From assembly GCF_021698975.1 (NCBI RefSeq), contig NZ_SSXA01000017.1:1-56456 (forward strand): a stretch of DNA of 56,456 nt. The letters run 5' to 3'. A program made the position numbers and the translations under genes. The notes under the pieces are model-generated. The model was not told the origin of the DNA, searched no databases, and saw only the letters and a program-made list of their open reading frames with translations. Position 1 is the stretch's first letter. Each line of letters starts with the position of its first letter. Below are positions 18,922-29,693 of this stretch, in pieces. Origin of the DNA: Blastococcus sp. KM273128 (GTDB lineage Bacteria > Actinomycetota > Actinomycetes > Mycobacteriales > Geodermatophilaceae).

Positions 18922-19428
18922 CTAGTGGAGGTGGTCCCAGCGCACGACCGCCGCCACCTCGGCGGGGTCGAGCGCGGCCACCAGGTCTCGGACCGGCCCG
19001 CGGCCGGGGAGCACGGCGGTCGGGTCCAGCGTCGCCCACGGGACGAGCACGAACGCCCGCTCGTGCGCCCGGGGGTGCGGCAGGGTCAGCGCGGGGTCGT
19101 CGGAGAGCACCGGCGCGCCGTCGTCGCCGGTCACCGTGACCACGTCGACGTCGAGGGTGCGGGCGCCCCAGCGCACCTCGCGGGTGCGGCCGGCGGCCTG
19201 CTCCAGCTCGTGCGCCCGCGCCAGCCACCCTGCGGCGTCGCGGTCGCCGCGGACGACGGCGACCGCGTTCAGGTACGGCGGCTGCTCGACCGGCCCCCAC
19301 GGCGGGGTCTCGTACAGCGTGGAGCGGGCGACGAGCACGCCTTCGTCCTTGAGCGCGGTGAGCGCGGCGCGCAGGGCCTGCGCGCGGTCACCCAGGTTGG
19401 CGCCCAGGGAGAGGACGGCCCGGCTCAT
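18922..19428 (-). CDS. folK: 6-Hydroxymethyl-dihydropterin pyrophosphokinase
   Basis: Transfers pyrophosphate from ATP to 6-hydroxymethyl-7,8-dihydropterin in folate synthesis. The 168-residue product has the N-terminal LSLGANLGDR, the pterin-site ETPPWGPVEQPPYLNAV, and the signature GARTLDVDVV with metal-binding Asp residues, then PHPRAHERAFVL. ATG at 19428 overlaps the folB stop by 4 bp. Gene order folE-folP-folB-folK gives four consecutive or near-consecutive steps of the pathway. Confidence 0.97.
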   Translation of the reverse strand: MSRAVLSLGANLGDRAQALRAALTALKDEGVLVARSTLYETPPWGPVEQPPYLNAVAVVRGDRDAAGWLARAHELEQAAGRTREVRWGARTLDVDVVTVTGDDGAPVLSDDPALTLPHPRAHERAFVLVPWATLDPTAVLPGRGPVRDLVAALDPAEVAAVVRWDHLH

Positions 19429-19793
19429 CGGCGTGCGCGCCGGATGCTGACGACGACGTCGTCGAACGGCACCCCGAGCTCCGCCTCGGGCTTGTGCACG
19501 GTGATCTCCACCGCGTCGACCAGCTCGTCGGCGAGGCAGACGTCGGCCAGCCGCTGGGCGAGGGTCTCCAGGAGGCTGACCGGCTCGCCCGACAGCACGC
19601 GGTGCAGCCGCTGCGCGAGGTCGGCGTAGTTCACCGTGCGGGCGAGGTCGTCGGTCGCCGCGGCCGCGGAGGTGTCGAGCTCCAGGACGGCGTCGACGAG
19701 GAACACCTGGCCACGCTCGCGCTCGAAGTCGTAGACGCCGTGGTGGGCGTGGGCGCGGATGCCGCGGACGGCGATGCGGTCAGGGGTGGCCAC
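19425..19793 (-). CDS. folB: Dihydroneopterin aldolase
   Basis: Cleaves 7,8-dihydroneopterin to 6-hydroxymethyl-dihydropterin and glycolaldehyde. The 122-residue length is typical. Recognisable segments are the HAHHGVYDFER region near the N terminus, TVNYADLAQRL, SLLETLAQRLAD with the catalytic-site Glu, and the C-terminal EITVHKPEA with the conserved Lys. The start is GTG at 19793, giving a 14-bp overlap with folP. It overlaps folK by 4 bp at the other end. Confidence 0.96.
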   Translation of the reverse strand: MATPDRIAVRGIRAHAHHGVYDFERERGQVFLVDAVLELDTSAAAATDDLARTVNYADLAQRLHRVLSGEPVSLLETLAQRLADVCLADELVDAVEITVHKPEAELGVPFDDVVVSIRRARR

Positions 19794-20640
19794 GGCGGGC
19801 TCCTCTCGCCGCGCGCACGGCGGCCACGGTGCGGACGGCGTCCACCGAGGCGGCGGCGTCGTGGACGCGCACGCCCCACGCTCCGGCCTCGGCGGCGAGC
19901 ACGGTCGTGGCCAGGGTGGCGGCGTCGCGCTCCTCGGCGGGGCGGGGTTCGGCGTCGGGCCCGGCCAGCAGCCGGCCGAGGAACGTCTTGCGCGAGGCCC
20001 CGACCAGCACGGGCAGGCCGACGGCGACGAGCCGGTCCAGCCCGGCCAGCAGCGCCCAGTTGTGCTCTGCCCGCTTGGCGAAGCCCAGCCCGGGGTCGAG
20101 CACCAGCTGCTCGGGCCGCACGCCGGCGGCGACGACGTCCTCCACCCGGGCGGTGAGCTCGGCGCAGACCTCCGTCACGACGTCGCCGTACTGCGCGGCC
20201 GCGTACATCTCCCGGCTGTGCCCGCGCCAGTGCATGAGCACCCACGGCACGCCGGCCTCGGCGACCAGGTCGGCCATGTTCTTGTCCGCCAGCCCACCGC
20301 TGACGTCGTTGACCAGCACCGCGCCCGCGCGCAGCGCCGCCTCGGCCACCTCGGCGCGGGTGGTGTCGACGCTGGTGCGCACGCCGGCGGCGGAGAGCTC
20401 GCGGATCACCGGGAGCACCCGGCGGCACTCCTCCTCGGTGTCGACCCGGTCGGCGCCCGGGCGGGTGGACTCACCGCCGACGTCCACGTAGTCCGCGCCC
20501 GCGGCGTGCATCGCCAGCCCGTGCGCGACCGCGTCGGCCGGGTCGGCGAAGCAGCCGCCGTCGGAGAAGGAGTCCGGCGTGACGTTGAGGACGCCCATCA
20601 CCAGGCAGCGCCCGGTCCGCGGCAGCTCCACCGGGCTCAC
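19780..20640 (-). CDS. folP: Dihydropteroate synthase
   Basis: Joins p-aminobenzoate to the pterin pyrophosphate and is the sulfonamide target. The 286-residue product has both signatures: [16 protein letters not shown] near the N terminus and [23 protein letters not shown] and the [11 protein letters not shown] loop also match. The open frame extends upstream, but GTG at 20640 starts the protein at [11 protein letters not shown] and overlaps the folE stop by 4 bp (GTGA), which decides the start. No resistance-type insertion is evident. Confidence 0.96.
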   Translation of the reverse strand: MSPVELPRTGRCLVMGVLNVTPDSFSDGGCFADPADAVAHGLAMHAAGADYVDVGGESTRPGADRVDTEEECRRVLPVIRELSAAGVRTSVDTTRAEVAEAALRAGAVLVNDVSGGLADKNMADLVAEAGVPWVLMHWRGHSREMYAAAQYGDVVTEVCAELTARVEDVVAAGVRPEQLVLDPGLGFAKRAEHNWALLAGLDRLVAVGLPVLVGASRKTFLGRLLAGPDAEPRPAEERDAATLATTVLAAEAGAWGVRVHDAAASVDAVRTVAAVRAARGARRGHP

Positions 20641-21254
20641 CGGCCGAGGACGAGGCCCATCGCCTCGCTGCGGGTGGCCGCGTTCTCGCGGAAGATGCCC
20701 CGGACCGCGGAGGTGACCGTGGAGGAGCCGGGCTTGCGGATGCCGCGCATCGCCATGCACAGGTGCTCGGCCTCGATGACGACCAGCACGCCGCGCGGCT
20801 TGAGGGCGTCGTTGAGCGCGTCGGCGATCTGCCGGGTCATCCGCTCCTGCACCTGGGGGCGGCGGGCGTAGACCTCGACCAGCCGGGCCAGCTTGGACAG
20901 CCCGGTGACCCGGCCGTCCTCCCCGGGGATGTAGGCGACGTGCGCGACCCCGTGGAAGGGCACCAGGTGGTGCTCGCAGGTCGAGTACATCGGGATGTCC
21001 TTGACCAGCACCAGCTCGTCGTGGTCCTCGTCGAACGTCGTCGCGAGGATGTCGAACGGGTCCTGCCAGAGGCCGGCGAAGGTCTCCGCGTAGGCCCGCG
21101 CGACGCGCGCGGGGGTGTCCTGCAGCCCCGGCCGGTCGGGGTCCTCGCCGACCGCGATCAGCAGTTCGCGGATCGCCGCGGCGGCCCGCTCCTGGTCGAC
21201 CCCGGGGGCCGGGGTCAGCAGCTGGTCCTCCGGCTCGGCCGGGATCTCGCTCAT
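20637..21254 (-). CDS. folE: GTP cyclohydrolase I
   Basis: Opens GTP to dihydroneopterin triphosphate, the first step of folate synthesis, as a zinc-dependent homodecamer. The 205-residue product shows the zinc-site [12 protein letters not shown], the [10 protein letters not shown] segment, the [14 protein letters not shown] helix, and the C-terminal [14 protein letters not shown] with the second zinc Cys. ATG at 21254 begins 13 nt after the ftsH stop, so the fol genes can be read from the ftsH transcript. Confidence 0.97.
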   Translation of the reverse strand: MSEIPAEPEDQLLTPAPGVDQERAAAAIRELLIAVGEDPDRPGLQDTPARVARAYAETFAGLWQDPFDILATTFDEDHDELVLVKDIPMYSTCEHHLVPFHGVAHVAYIPGEDGRVTGLSKLARLVEVYARRPQVQERMTRQIADALNDALKPRGVLVVIEAEHLCMAMRGIRKPGSSTVTSAVRGIFRENAATRSEAMGLVLGR

Positions 21255-21267
21255 CGGTCGGCCCGGC

Positions 21268-23235
<1,968 letters not shown>

Positions 23236-23417
23236 ACACCGATGCCGGGCGCCGTGGAGCGCCCGTCGACCCTCCTGATCGTCCCGGGGACGCCTCGAAC
23301 GGCCCGGGTACGGACCCCGGCGCTCGGGTGCAGCGTCGTCGGGATCGACGGTACACCGGTGCACCTGTGGATCTCCTGCGCGCGACCTGGCAACGCACCC
23401 GGCCGAGCGATGTCAGC

Positions 23418-24002
23418 TCAGGCGTAGACCTCGGGCTTGAGGGTGCCGATGTAGGGCAGGTCGCGGTACCGCTCGGCGTAGTCCAGGCCGTAGCCCACGA
23501 CGAACTCGTTGGGGATGTCGAAGCCGACGTACCGGACCGGCACCTCGACCTTGACCGCGTCCGGCTTGCGCAGCAGGGCGCAGACCTCCAGCGACGCCGG
23601 CGAGCGGCCGCCCAGGTTCTTCAGCAGCCAGGAGAGGGTCAGCCCGGAGTCGATGATGTCCTCGAGCACCAGCACGTGCTTGCCGGTGATGTCCCGGTCG
23701 AGGTCCTTGAGGATGCGCACGACGCCCGAGGAGCTGGTGGAGGAGCCGTAGGACGAGACCGCCATGAACTCCATCTGGGTGGGCAGCTGGAGCGCCCGGG
23801 CGAAGTCGCTCATGAAGAGCACCGCGCCCTTGAGCACGCCGACGAGGAGGACCTCCCGGCCCGCGTAGTCGGCGGCGATGGTCGCGGCCAGCTCGGCGAT
23901 CTTCTCGCGGATCTGCTCCTCGCCGAGCAGGACGTGGTCGATGTCCGGGCCGTAGCCGTGGTCGGGACCGAGTGCGCCGGGCGTGCTGGCAGTCTCCGTC
24001 AC
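23418..24002 (-). CDS. hpt: Hypoxanthine phosphoribosyltransferase
   Basis: Salvages hypoxanthine and guanine with PRPP. The 194-residue product has the PRPP-binding signature [13 protein letters not shown] (about residues 112-124), the loop motif [14 protein letters not shown], and the C-terminal [18 protein letters not shown] with purine-recognising residues. GTG at 24002 overlaps the tilS stop by 4 bp; tilS-hpt-ftsH is the classic arrangement across Gram-positive bacteria. A 182-nt gap before ftsH probably holds an ftsH promoter. Confidence 0.97.
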   Translation of the reverse strand: MTETASTPGALGPDHGYGPDIDHVLLGEEQIREKIAELAATIAADYAGREVLLVGVLKGAVLFMSDFARALQLPTQMEFMAVSSYGSSTSSSGVVRILKDLDRDITGKHVLVLEDIIDSGLTLSWLLKNLGGRSPASLEVCALLRKPDAVKVEVPVRYVGFDIPNEFVVGYGLDYAERYRDLPYIGTLKPEVYA

Positions 24003-25027
24003 GGAGTGAGCTCCTCGTGGGGTGCGGGTCCGGGGGTGCCGCGCCGGGTTCCCGGCGGCAGCAGCTCCAGGGTGCCAGACGCCCGGACGACGCCTGCGCC
24101 GCCGGGTAGGTCGACCGCGCCCTGGCCGCGCCAGCCGGTGACGAGGGTCTCCACCGCCCGCAGGTGCACCGCCTGCAGGTCGGGGACGCCGGAGCCGTTC
24201 AGCCAGCCGCGGAGCACCCGGCGGCGCAGCGCGGCCGGCAGCTCCGCGAGCGGCCGGGCGGGCAGGCCGCCGTCACCCGACTCCGCCGCCAGCCGGGCGA
24301 GCTCCGCGGCCGCCAGGGCGTCGAGGGCGTCGAGGTCCTCCCGGAGCAGCCCGGCGGTGCGGGCCAGCGCGGGCGCCACCCCGCCGCCGAGCACCTCCTC
24401 CAGCAGCGGCAGGGCCTGCGTGCGCAGCCGCACCCGGGTGTAGGCGGGGTCGGCGTTCCACGGGTCGTCCCACACCGGCAGGCCCTGGTCGGCGCACGCC
24501 TGCCGGGTGGTGGCGCGGCGGACACCCAGGAGCGGTCGCCACCACCCCACGCCGTCGGCGGTCCGCTCGGCCACCATCCCGGCGACCGACCGGGGGCCCG
24601 AGCCGCGGCCGAGCCCGAGAAGCACGGTCTCGGCCTGGTCGTCGAGGGTGTGCCCGAGCGCGATGCGGGCACCGTGCTCCCGCGCCGCGGCCGCCAGCGC
24701 GGTGGACCGCGCGGTGCGGGCCGCTCCCTCGGGGCCGCCGTCGTCCCCCACCCGGACGGTGAGCACGAGCACCGGGTCCAGACCCAGTCCGCGCAGCAGC
24801 GCGGCGGTGCTCTCCGCGCGCGCCGCCGAGCCCGCCTGCAGGCCGTGGTCGACGGTGACCCCGCCGACCCGGGCGCCCGCGGAGCGGGCCTCGAAGGCGA
24901 GCGCGGCGGCCAGCGCCACCGAGTCCGCTCCCCCGCTGCAGGCGGCGAGGACCGCCCGGTCGTCGCCGCGCAGCCCGTCGCGGACGGCGCGCCGCACCTC
25001 CGCGACCGCGCGGGGAGGCCCGGCCAC
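23999..25027 (-). CDS. tilS: tRNA(Ile)-lysidine synthase
   Basis: Converts C34 of the CAU-anticodon isoleucine tRNA to lysidine using ATP and lysine, so that it reads AUA. The 342-residue product has the PP-loop [10 protein letters not shown] (about residues 26-35), VTVDHGLQ, and [11 protein letters not shown], followed by [21 protein letters not shown]. The frame stays open far upstream, but GTG at 25027 starts the protein as [14 protein letters not shown], 5 nt after the preceding gene's stop. The length suits the shorter actinobacterial type with a reduced C-terminal part. Confidence 0.95.
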   Translation of the reverse strand: MAGPPRAVAEVRRAVRDGLRGDDRAVLAACSGGADSVALAAALAFEARSAGARVGGVTVDHGLQAGSAARAESTAALLRGLGLDPVLVLTVRVGDDGGPEGAARTARSTALAAAAREHGARIALGHTLDDQAETVLLGLGRGSGPRSVAGMVAERTADGVGWWRPLLGVRRATTRQACADQGLPVWDDPWNADPAYTRVRLRTQALPLLEEVLGGGVAPALARTAGLLREDLDALDALAAAELARLAAESGDGGLPARPLAELPAALRRRVLRGWLNGSGVPDLQAVHLRAVETLVTGWRGQGAVDLPGGAGVVRASGTLELLPPGTRRGTPGPAPHEELTP

Positions 25028-25032
25028 CGGGC

Positions 25033-26118
25033 TCAGGCGGGCAGGGCGGGGCGCCCGAGCACCCGCTCGACCCACAGGTGCGGCGCGGTGAGCTCCTCGA
25101 TGAGCGGCAGGTTCGCCGGGCCCTCCCAGACGCGGTTGAAGCCCTCCATGCCGGCGAGGCCGACGACGCCGCCGACGAAGTGCCGCCCGTCGGCGTACTG
25201 CTTCATCTTCTGCTCCAGGCCCAGCAGCCGGCGCAGCACGCGGTCCAGCGGCCCGCGGCCCTTGCGGCGCTGGGCGAACCGCTTGCGCAGGGTGCGCACC
25301 GAGGGCACGACGTCGGGGCCGACGCCGTCCATCACGTACTCGGCGTGGCCCTCGACCAGGCTCATGACCGCGGTCACCCGGTCCAGCACCTCCCGCTGCC
25401 GCGGGTCGCGGACCAGCGCCAGCAGCCCCTCGGGAGCGCCGTCCCCGCCGCCCCGCACGGCGTCCGCGAGGCTGCGCAGCAGGTCCTGCAGCCGCTCGCG
25501 CAGCACGTCGGGCGCCAGGTCGGTGGCAGCGACGAACTCGGCGACCTGCTCCTCGAGGTAGCCCCCGAGCCACGGGACGCCGGTGAACTGAAGCTGGTGG
25601 GTGACCTCGTGCAGGCACACCCAGAGGCGGAAGTCCGAGGGGTCGACGCCCAGCTTGCGCTCGGTGGCGACGATGTTGGGGGCCACCAGCAGCAGCCGGC
25701 CGCCGGTGCCGAAGATCTCGTACTGGCCCAGCACCCGCGACGCGAGGAAGGCCAGCAGGCCGCCGGCCTGGACGCCGGTGGCGCGCGAGCCGATGGCGGT
25801 GGCGAGGGCGCCGGGGCGGTGGCCCGTGCGCTCGGCGAGCTTCTCCACCAGCGGGTCGAGCAGGGCGGCCATGCCGCGGGCGTTGGCGTCGGCCCAGCCC
25901 GGCCGGTCGACGACGGCGACCTCGGGGACCGGCCCGCCGGGCACCGGCCGCAGCCCGGTGAGCTCCTCGACGTGCGCGATCGCGGTGGCGGCGGCGCGGT
26001 GCAGCTCGGCGACGACCGCGGCCGCCTCCTCCCGGGTGGTGCTCGGGCCGCCGGCGACCAGCCGGCGGGCCGTGCGTCCGGCCAGGTCCCAGTCGACCAT
26101 CGAGGAGGCGCTGCTCAT
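25033..26118 (-). CDS. Zinc-dependent metalloprotease family protein (DUF2342, Rv3626c-like)
   Basis: A 361-residue member of the DUF2342 zinc metalloprotease-like family, once tied to coenzyme F420 biosynthesis by phylogenetic profile, not by biochemistry. It contains the gluzincin-type HEVTHQLQF motif (His-Glu-x-x-His), a further Glu in LVEGHAEYVMDG that could be the third ligand, and the typical RLLGLEQKMKQY segment. Proteolytic activity is not established. The start is ATG at 26118; a second candidate, MVDWDLAG at 26100, lacks a good ribosome binding site. It precedes tilS by 5 nt and corresponds in position to Rv3626c. Confidence 0.9.
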   Translation of the reverse strand: MSSASSMVDWDLAGRTARRLVAGGPSTTREEAAAVVAELHRAAATAIAHVEELTGLRPVPGGPVPEVAVVDRPGWADANARGMAALLDPLVEKLAERTGHRPGALATAIGSRATGVQAGGLLAFLASRVLGQYEIFGTGGRLLLVAPNIVATERKLGVDPSDFRLWVCLHEVTHQLQFTGVPWLGGYLEEQVAEFVAATDLAPDVLRERLQDLLRSLADAVRGGGDGAPEGLLALVRDPRQREVLDRVTAVMSLVEGHAEYVMDGVGPDVVPSVRTLRKRFAQRRKGRGPLDRVLRRLLGLEQKMKQYADGRHFVGGVVGLAGMEGFNRVWEGPANLPLIEELTAPHLWVERVLGRPALPA

Positions 26119-26141
26119 CGCTTCACCGTAGGCCCTGCTGT

Positions 26142-26190
26142 AGGGGCCCGCCGCGAGCCTGCGAGCGGTGGGGGGCAGCAGGGTCCTTCT
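26142..26190. repeat. Dispersed 49-bp repeat, copy between dacB and the metalloprotease gene
   Basis: This 49-nt unit begins AGGGGCCCGCCGCGAGCC and ends GGGTCCTTCT. It is identical to the copy at 32701-32749 at 46 of 49 positions. It begins 4 nt after the dacB stop codon and holds imperfect inverted repeats (GCCCGCCGC against GCGGTGGGGGGC), so it may form a transcript end. A more diverged copy lies behind lsr2. Confidence 0.8.
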
Positions 26191-26194
26191 ACCT

Positions 26195-27619
26195 TCAACA
26201 GCCGCAGGCGGCGAGGGTGGCGGCGAACTGGTCGAGCGCGGACTCCGCCGCCAGCTCGCTGCCGGTCGCCTCGTCGGCCACCACGGCGAAGGCGAGCAGC
26301 CGGCCGTCAGCGGTGACCACGGTCCCGGCCAGCGCGTTGACGCCCAGCAGCGTGCCGGTCTTGGCACGCACCGTGCCCGGCGCGGTCGCCGGGTCGTCGT
26401 CGCCGCGGTCGGCGAGCGTGCCGTCGTAGCCGGCCACCGGCAGGCCGGGCAGCAGCCCGGCGGCGTCGCCGAGGCTGCCGTCGGCGGCGCCGCGCACCAC
26501 CGCGGTGAGGAGCTCGGCGGTCACGACGTTCTCCCGCGACAGGCCGCTGCCGTCGGCCAGCGTGACGCCGGTGACGTCCAGCCCCAGCTCGTCCAGCGCC
26601 TCGACGACGGCCCGCGCCGCCCCGTCGAAGGTGGCCGCCTCCCCCCGGGCGAGCGCGACGTGCCGGGCCAGCACCTCGGCGAGCACGTTGTCCGACTGCG
26701 AGAGCGCCTGCTCGACCAGCCGGGCGACGGGCGCCGACTCGACGGTGCCGAGGGTGCGGGCGCCGGCCGGGGCCTGGCCGAGGACCACCGCGGCACCGGG
26801 GGCGCCGAGGGCGTCGGCGAGCGCCGCGCCGGCGTCGAGGCCGGGCTGGCCGCTGCGCGCGAGCGCCCCGGGGCTGACCCGCGCGCCGTCGACGGCGGTG
26901 GCGGTGATGGGTGCGGCGTAGCTGGAGGGCGCGTCGCCCGGGCCCCAGCCGCTGGCGGTCAGCGGACCGCTGAACAGCGCGCTGTCGACCACGATGCGGG
27001 TGACGGGGGTGCCCGCGGGGAGCGCGCCCACGACCTGGGTGGCGAGGTCGGCCATCGTCGGGGCACCGGGGTAGGTCTGCGACGGCTCGGTGCGCGACAG
27101 GGTCGGGTCGCCACCGCCCACGAGCACCACCTCACCGGGCGCGGAGCCGGCGACCACCCGGGTCTCGAACGTCCCGGCCGGGTCGAGGGTGGTGAGCGCC
27201 GCGGTCGCGGTGAGCAGCTTGGCGGTGGAGGCGGGGGTCAGCGGAGCGCCGGCGTCCCGGTCGTACAGCACCTCACCGGTGGCGACGTCGACGACCTGCG
27301 CCGTGGTGCCCGGCCCCAGCGGCGGGCCGCTGAGCAACGGGGTGAGGGCGGCCTCGAGGGCGGCGGCATCGGGCACCGGCGCATCGGCGGAGAGCGCGGC
27401 CAGGACGGGATCGGCCTCGCCGAGGTCGGGCAGCACGGCGTCCGGGACGGCGATGGCCCCGTCCTCGCCCCCCGCGTCGGTGCCGAGGAAGATCCCCAGC
27501 CCGATGCCGCCGCCGACGAGCAGCGTGACGAGCAGGGCGATGCCGGTGATCATGCGCCGCCGGAAGCGGCCGTAGTTGGCCGTGACGATCGTCGAGCCGC
27601 TCGACGAGATGGTGCCCAC
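26195..27619 (-). CDS. dacB: D-alanyl-D-alanine carboxypeptidase/endopeptidase, PBP4 type
   Basis: Penicillin-binding protein of the S13 family that trims or cleaves peptidoglycan cross-links outside the membrane. The 474-residue product has an N-terminal membrane anchor (about residues 24-46), the active-site STAK (SxxK, about 131-134) within [12 protein letters not shown], the SDN motif in [11 protein letters not shown], and KTGT in [11 protein letters not shown] near the C terminus. It corresponds to Rv3627c. GTG at 27619 is the longest sensible start but has a weak ribosome binding site; a start at MITGIALL just before the membrane helix is possible. It is divergent from ppa with a gap of about 56 nt. 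Confidence 0.95.
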   Translation of the reverse strand: MGTISSSGSTIVTANYGRFRRRMITGIALLVTLLVGGGIGLGIFLGTDAGGEDGAIAVPDAVLPDLGEADPVLAALSADAPVPDAAALEAALTPLLSGPPLGPGTTAQVVDVATGEVLYDRDAGAPLTPASTAKLLTATAALTTLDPAGTFETRVVAGSAPGEVVLVGGGDPTLSRTEPSQTYPGAPTMADLATQVVGALPAGTPVTRIVVDSALFSGPLTASGWGPGDAPSSYAAPITATAVDGARVSPGALARSGQPGLDAGAALADALGAPGAAVVLGQAPAGARTLGTVESAPVARLVEQALSQSDNVLAEVLARHVALARGEAATFDGAARAVVEALDELGLDVTGVTLADGSGLSRENVVTAELLTAVVRGAADGSLGDAAGLLPGLPVAGYDGTLADRGDDDPATAPGTVRAKTGTLLGVNALAGTVVTADGRLLAFAVVADEATGSELAAESALDQFAATLAACGC

Positions 27620-27675
27620 CCCCCAGAAGGGGGCCTGCGCCGACCGCGCAGCCCCCCGTGGGCCACACTACGTCC

Positions 27676-28170
27676 GTGCAGTTCGACGTGACGGTAGAAA
27701 TCCCGAAGGGCCAGCGGAACAAGTACGAGCTGGACCATGAGACCGGACGCATCCGCTTGGACCGGATGCTGTTCACCTCCACCCGCTACCCGGCGGACTA
27801 CGGCTACATCGAGAACACCCTCGGGCAGGACGGCGACCCGCTCGATGCCCTGGTAATCCTCGAGGAGCCGACGTTCCCCGGGTGCCTGGTGACGTGCCGG
27901 GCCATCGGCATGTTCCGCATGACCGACGAGGCGGGAGGGGACGACAAGGTCCTCTGCGTGCCGGCGACGGACCCGCGGGTGGCGCACCTCAAGGAGATCG
28001 AGGACGTGTCGGAGTTCGACCGCCTCGAGATCCAGCACTTCTTCGAGACCTACAAGGACCTCGAGCCGGGCAAGTCGGTCGAGGGCGCCGAGTGGGTCGG
28101 CCGCGAGGCCGCCGAGGACGAGATCCGCGCCTCGATCGAGCGCGCCAAGAACGGGTCCGCGCACCACTGA
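27676..28170 (+). CDS. ppa: Inorganic pyrophosphatase
   Basis: Soluble family I enzyme that hydrolyses pyrophosphate and pulls biosynthetic reactions forward. The 164-residue product has IEIPKG-like [12 protein letters not shown], the signature DGDPLDALV with metal-binding Asp residues, and the C-terminal [15 protein letters not shown] at 27676 gives the correct [12 protein letters not shown] start; an open ATG upstream is not used. No Shine-Dalgarno sequence precedes it, and a CACACT box ends 6 nt before the GTG, so a leaderless mRNA is plausible. The membrane pyrophosphatase hppA lies 9 kb away. Confidence 0.97.
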   Translation: MQFDVTVEIPKGQRNKYELDHETGRIRLDRMLFTSTRYPADYGYIENTLGQDGDPLDALVILEEPTFPGCLVTCRAIGMFRMTDEAGGDDKVLCVPATDPRVAHLKEIEDVSEFDRLEIQHFFETYKDLEPGKSVEGAEWVGREAAEDEIRASIERAKNGSAHH

Positions 28171-28208
28171 ACCCCCGCCCGGCCTCCGGACCGGGCGCCG
28201 GACGCACC

Positions 28209-28244
28209 GACGGCGGCACACCCCTCCCGGGGCGTGCCGCCGTC
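28209..28244 (+). terminator. Terminator hairpin of ppa
   Basis: An 11-bp perfect stem (GACGGCGGCAC at 28209-28219 pairing with 28234-28244) with further C/G pairing inside the loop begins 38 nt after the ppa stop codon. It has no T run but is well placed to end the ppa transcript. Confidence 0.55.
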
Positions 28245-28297
28245 AGCCGACCCCGTGGCCGGGTGACCGCGGCGGGTGCGCGGACCCCGGGACGACG

Positions 28298-28325
28298 ACG
28301 GGCCCGTCCAGGTGGACGGGCCCGT
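28298..28325 (-). terminator. Terminator hairpin of tRNA-Thr
   Basis: A 12-bp perfect stem (ACGGGCCCGTCC at 28298-28309 with 28314-28325) closed by a 4-nt loop begins 8 nt after the 3' end of the tRNA gene. It probably terminates the tRNA transcript on the minus strand and could also back up the ppa terminator on the plus strand. Confidence 0.65.
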
Positions 28326-28333
28326 GCTGTGCG

Positions 28334-28406
28334 AGCCGCCTGTCGGAATCGAACCGACGACCTTCTCATTACGAGTGAGATGCTCTACCGACTGAGCTAA
28401 GGCGGC
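28334..28406 (-). tRNA. tRNA-Thr (anticodon CGU)
   Basis: On the minus strand the 73-nt sequence begins GCCGCCTTAGCTCAGTCGGT, with a 7-bp acceptor stem GCCGCCT/AGGCGGC, a D arm, an anticodon stem TCTCA/TGAGA enclosing the loop CTCGTAA (anticodon CGT), and the T arm GTCGG-TTCGATT-CCGAC. It reads ACG codons, which are abundant in GC-rich genomes. CCA is not encoded. The gene stands alone between ppa and holB. Confidence 0.97.
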
Positions 28407-28508
28407 GGACTGCCCGCACAGCCTACGACACGGTCACCGCCGGACCGGCGCAGGGGTGGCCCTCCCGCAGCGCCCGGCGCGGGCGCCACGGGCCGCGGGT
28501 GCGGCGGC

Positions 28509-29693
28509 TCAGGACGGCAGGCGGAGCGCGACGGTGAGGGCCTCCAGGGCCACCTGCGGCTTCACGTTCTGCTCCAGCGCCGTGCGGCAGGCCAGGACGG
28601 CGTCGATGCGGCGCAGCGCCCCTTCCGCCCCGATCCGGCGGGCCAGCTCCTCGGCGTCGGCGCGGCGGTCGGGGTGGTTCAGCTGCAGCTCCGTGCCGGG
28701 TGCGGCGTCGAGGAGCAGCGCGTCGCGGTAGAGCCCCGCGAGGTCGACCAGCGCGCGGTCCAGCGAGTCGCGCCCGAGGCGGGTGGCCCGCGACTTCTGC
28801 CGCTTCTCCAGCTCCTTGAGCTGGCCGGCGCCGCGGCTGGCGGCGGCGACGCCGGGCCCGCGCGCGCCCACCCCGAGGCTGGCCTTGACGGCCTCGGTCT
28901 CGGCGCCGTCGAGGGCGGCGGACGCCTCGTCGGCCTCCTCCTTCGCCGCGCCCACCAGGTCGTCGGCGGCGTCCAGGCAGGCCGCCAGCGAGACCAGCCG
29001 CAGCGGCACGTCGAGCACCGCCTTGCGGGCCAGCCGGGCGGTCTCGTCCCGCGCCAGCCGCCGGGCCCGGCCCACGTGACCGCCGGAGGCGGCCGCCGAC
29101 CAGGAGGCCAGTGCGGGGTCGATCCCGTCCCGGCGCACCAGCACGTCGGCGACGGCGTCGACCGGCGGGGTGCGCAGCCCGACGACCCGGCAGCGGGAGC
29201 GGATGGTGACCGGCACGTCCTCGGGGTGCAGGCTGGGCGCGCACAGCAGGAACACCGTGCGCGGCGGCGGTTCCTCGAGCATCTTCAGCACGGTGTTGGA
29301 GGCCTGCTCGGTCATCCGGTCGGCGTCCTCGACCACCACCACCTGCCAGCGGCCCTGCGACGGCGCCCGGCCGGCGATGCGGACCAGCTCGCGCACCTCG
29401 GCGACGCCGATGGAGAGGCCCTCGGGGACGATCCGCTGGACGTCGGCGTGCGTCCCGGCGAGCACGGTGCGGCAGGCGTGGCAGGTGCCGTCCCCGCCGT
29501 CGGGGCACTGCAGCGCCGCGGCGAACGCCCGCGCGGCCACGGACCGCCCGGAGCCGGGCGGCCCGGTGAACAGCCAGGCGTGGGTCATCGCGGTCGGGTC
29601 GGCGATCGCGGCCCGCAGCTCGGCCACCACGGCCGGCTGCCCGACCACCTGCGTCCAGACGCCCTCTTCCGGCGCCACCACCGGTGCGGTCAC
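28509..29693 (-). CDS. holB: DNA polymerase III delta' subunit
   Basis: Clamp-loader subunit, 394 residues. It has a P-loop-like GPPGSGRSVAARAF in which the Walker Lys is Arg, consistent with the non-ATP-binding delta' subunit, then a cysteine cluster (QCPDGGDGTCHACR) of the zinc module, VVVVEDADRMTEQASN, LKMLEEPP and the SRC motif in TIRSRCRV. The start GTG at 29693 overlaps the stop of the MFS-thymidylate kinase gene by 4 bp, which fixes it; the longer open frame is spurious. The pair tmk-holB is a common operon and corresponds to Rv3644c in position. Confidence 0.95.
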   Translation of the reverse strand: MTAPVVAPEEGVWTQVVGQPAVVAELRAAIADPTAMTHAWLFTGPPGSGRSVAARAFAAALQCPDGGDGTCHACRTVLAGTHADVQRIVPEGLSIGVAEVRELVRIAGRAPSQGRWQVVVVEDADRMTEQASNTVLKMLEEPPPRTVFLLCAPSLHPEDVPVTIRSRCRVVGLRTPPVDAVADVLVRRDGIDPALASWSAAASGGHVGRARRLARDETARLARKAVLDVPLRLVSLAACLDAADDLVGAAKEEADEASAALDGAETEAVKASLGVGARGPGVAAASRGAGQLKELEKRQKSRATRLGRDSLDRALVDLAGLYRDALLLDAAPGTELQLNHPDRRADAEELARRIGAEGALRRIDAVLACRTALEQNVKPQVALEALTVALRLPS

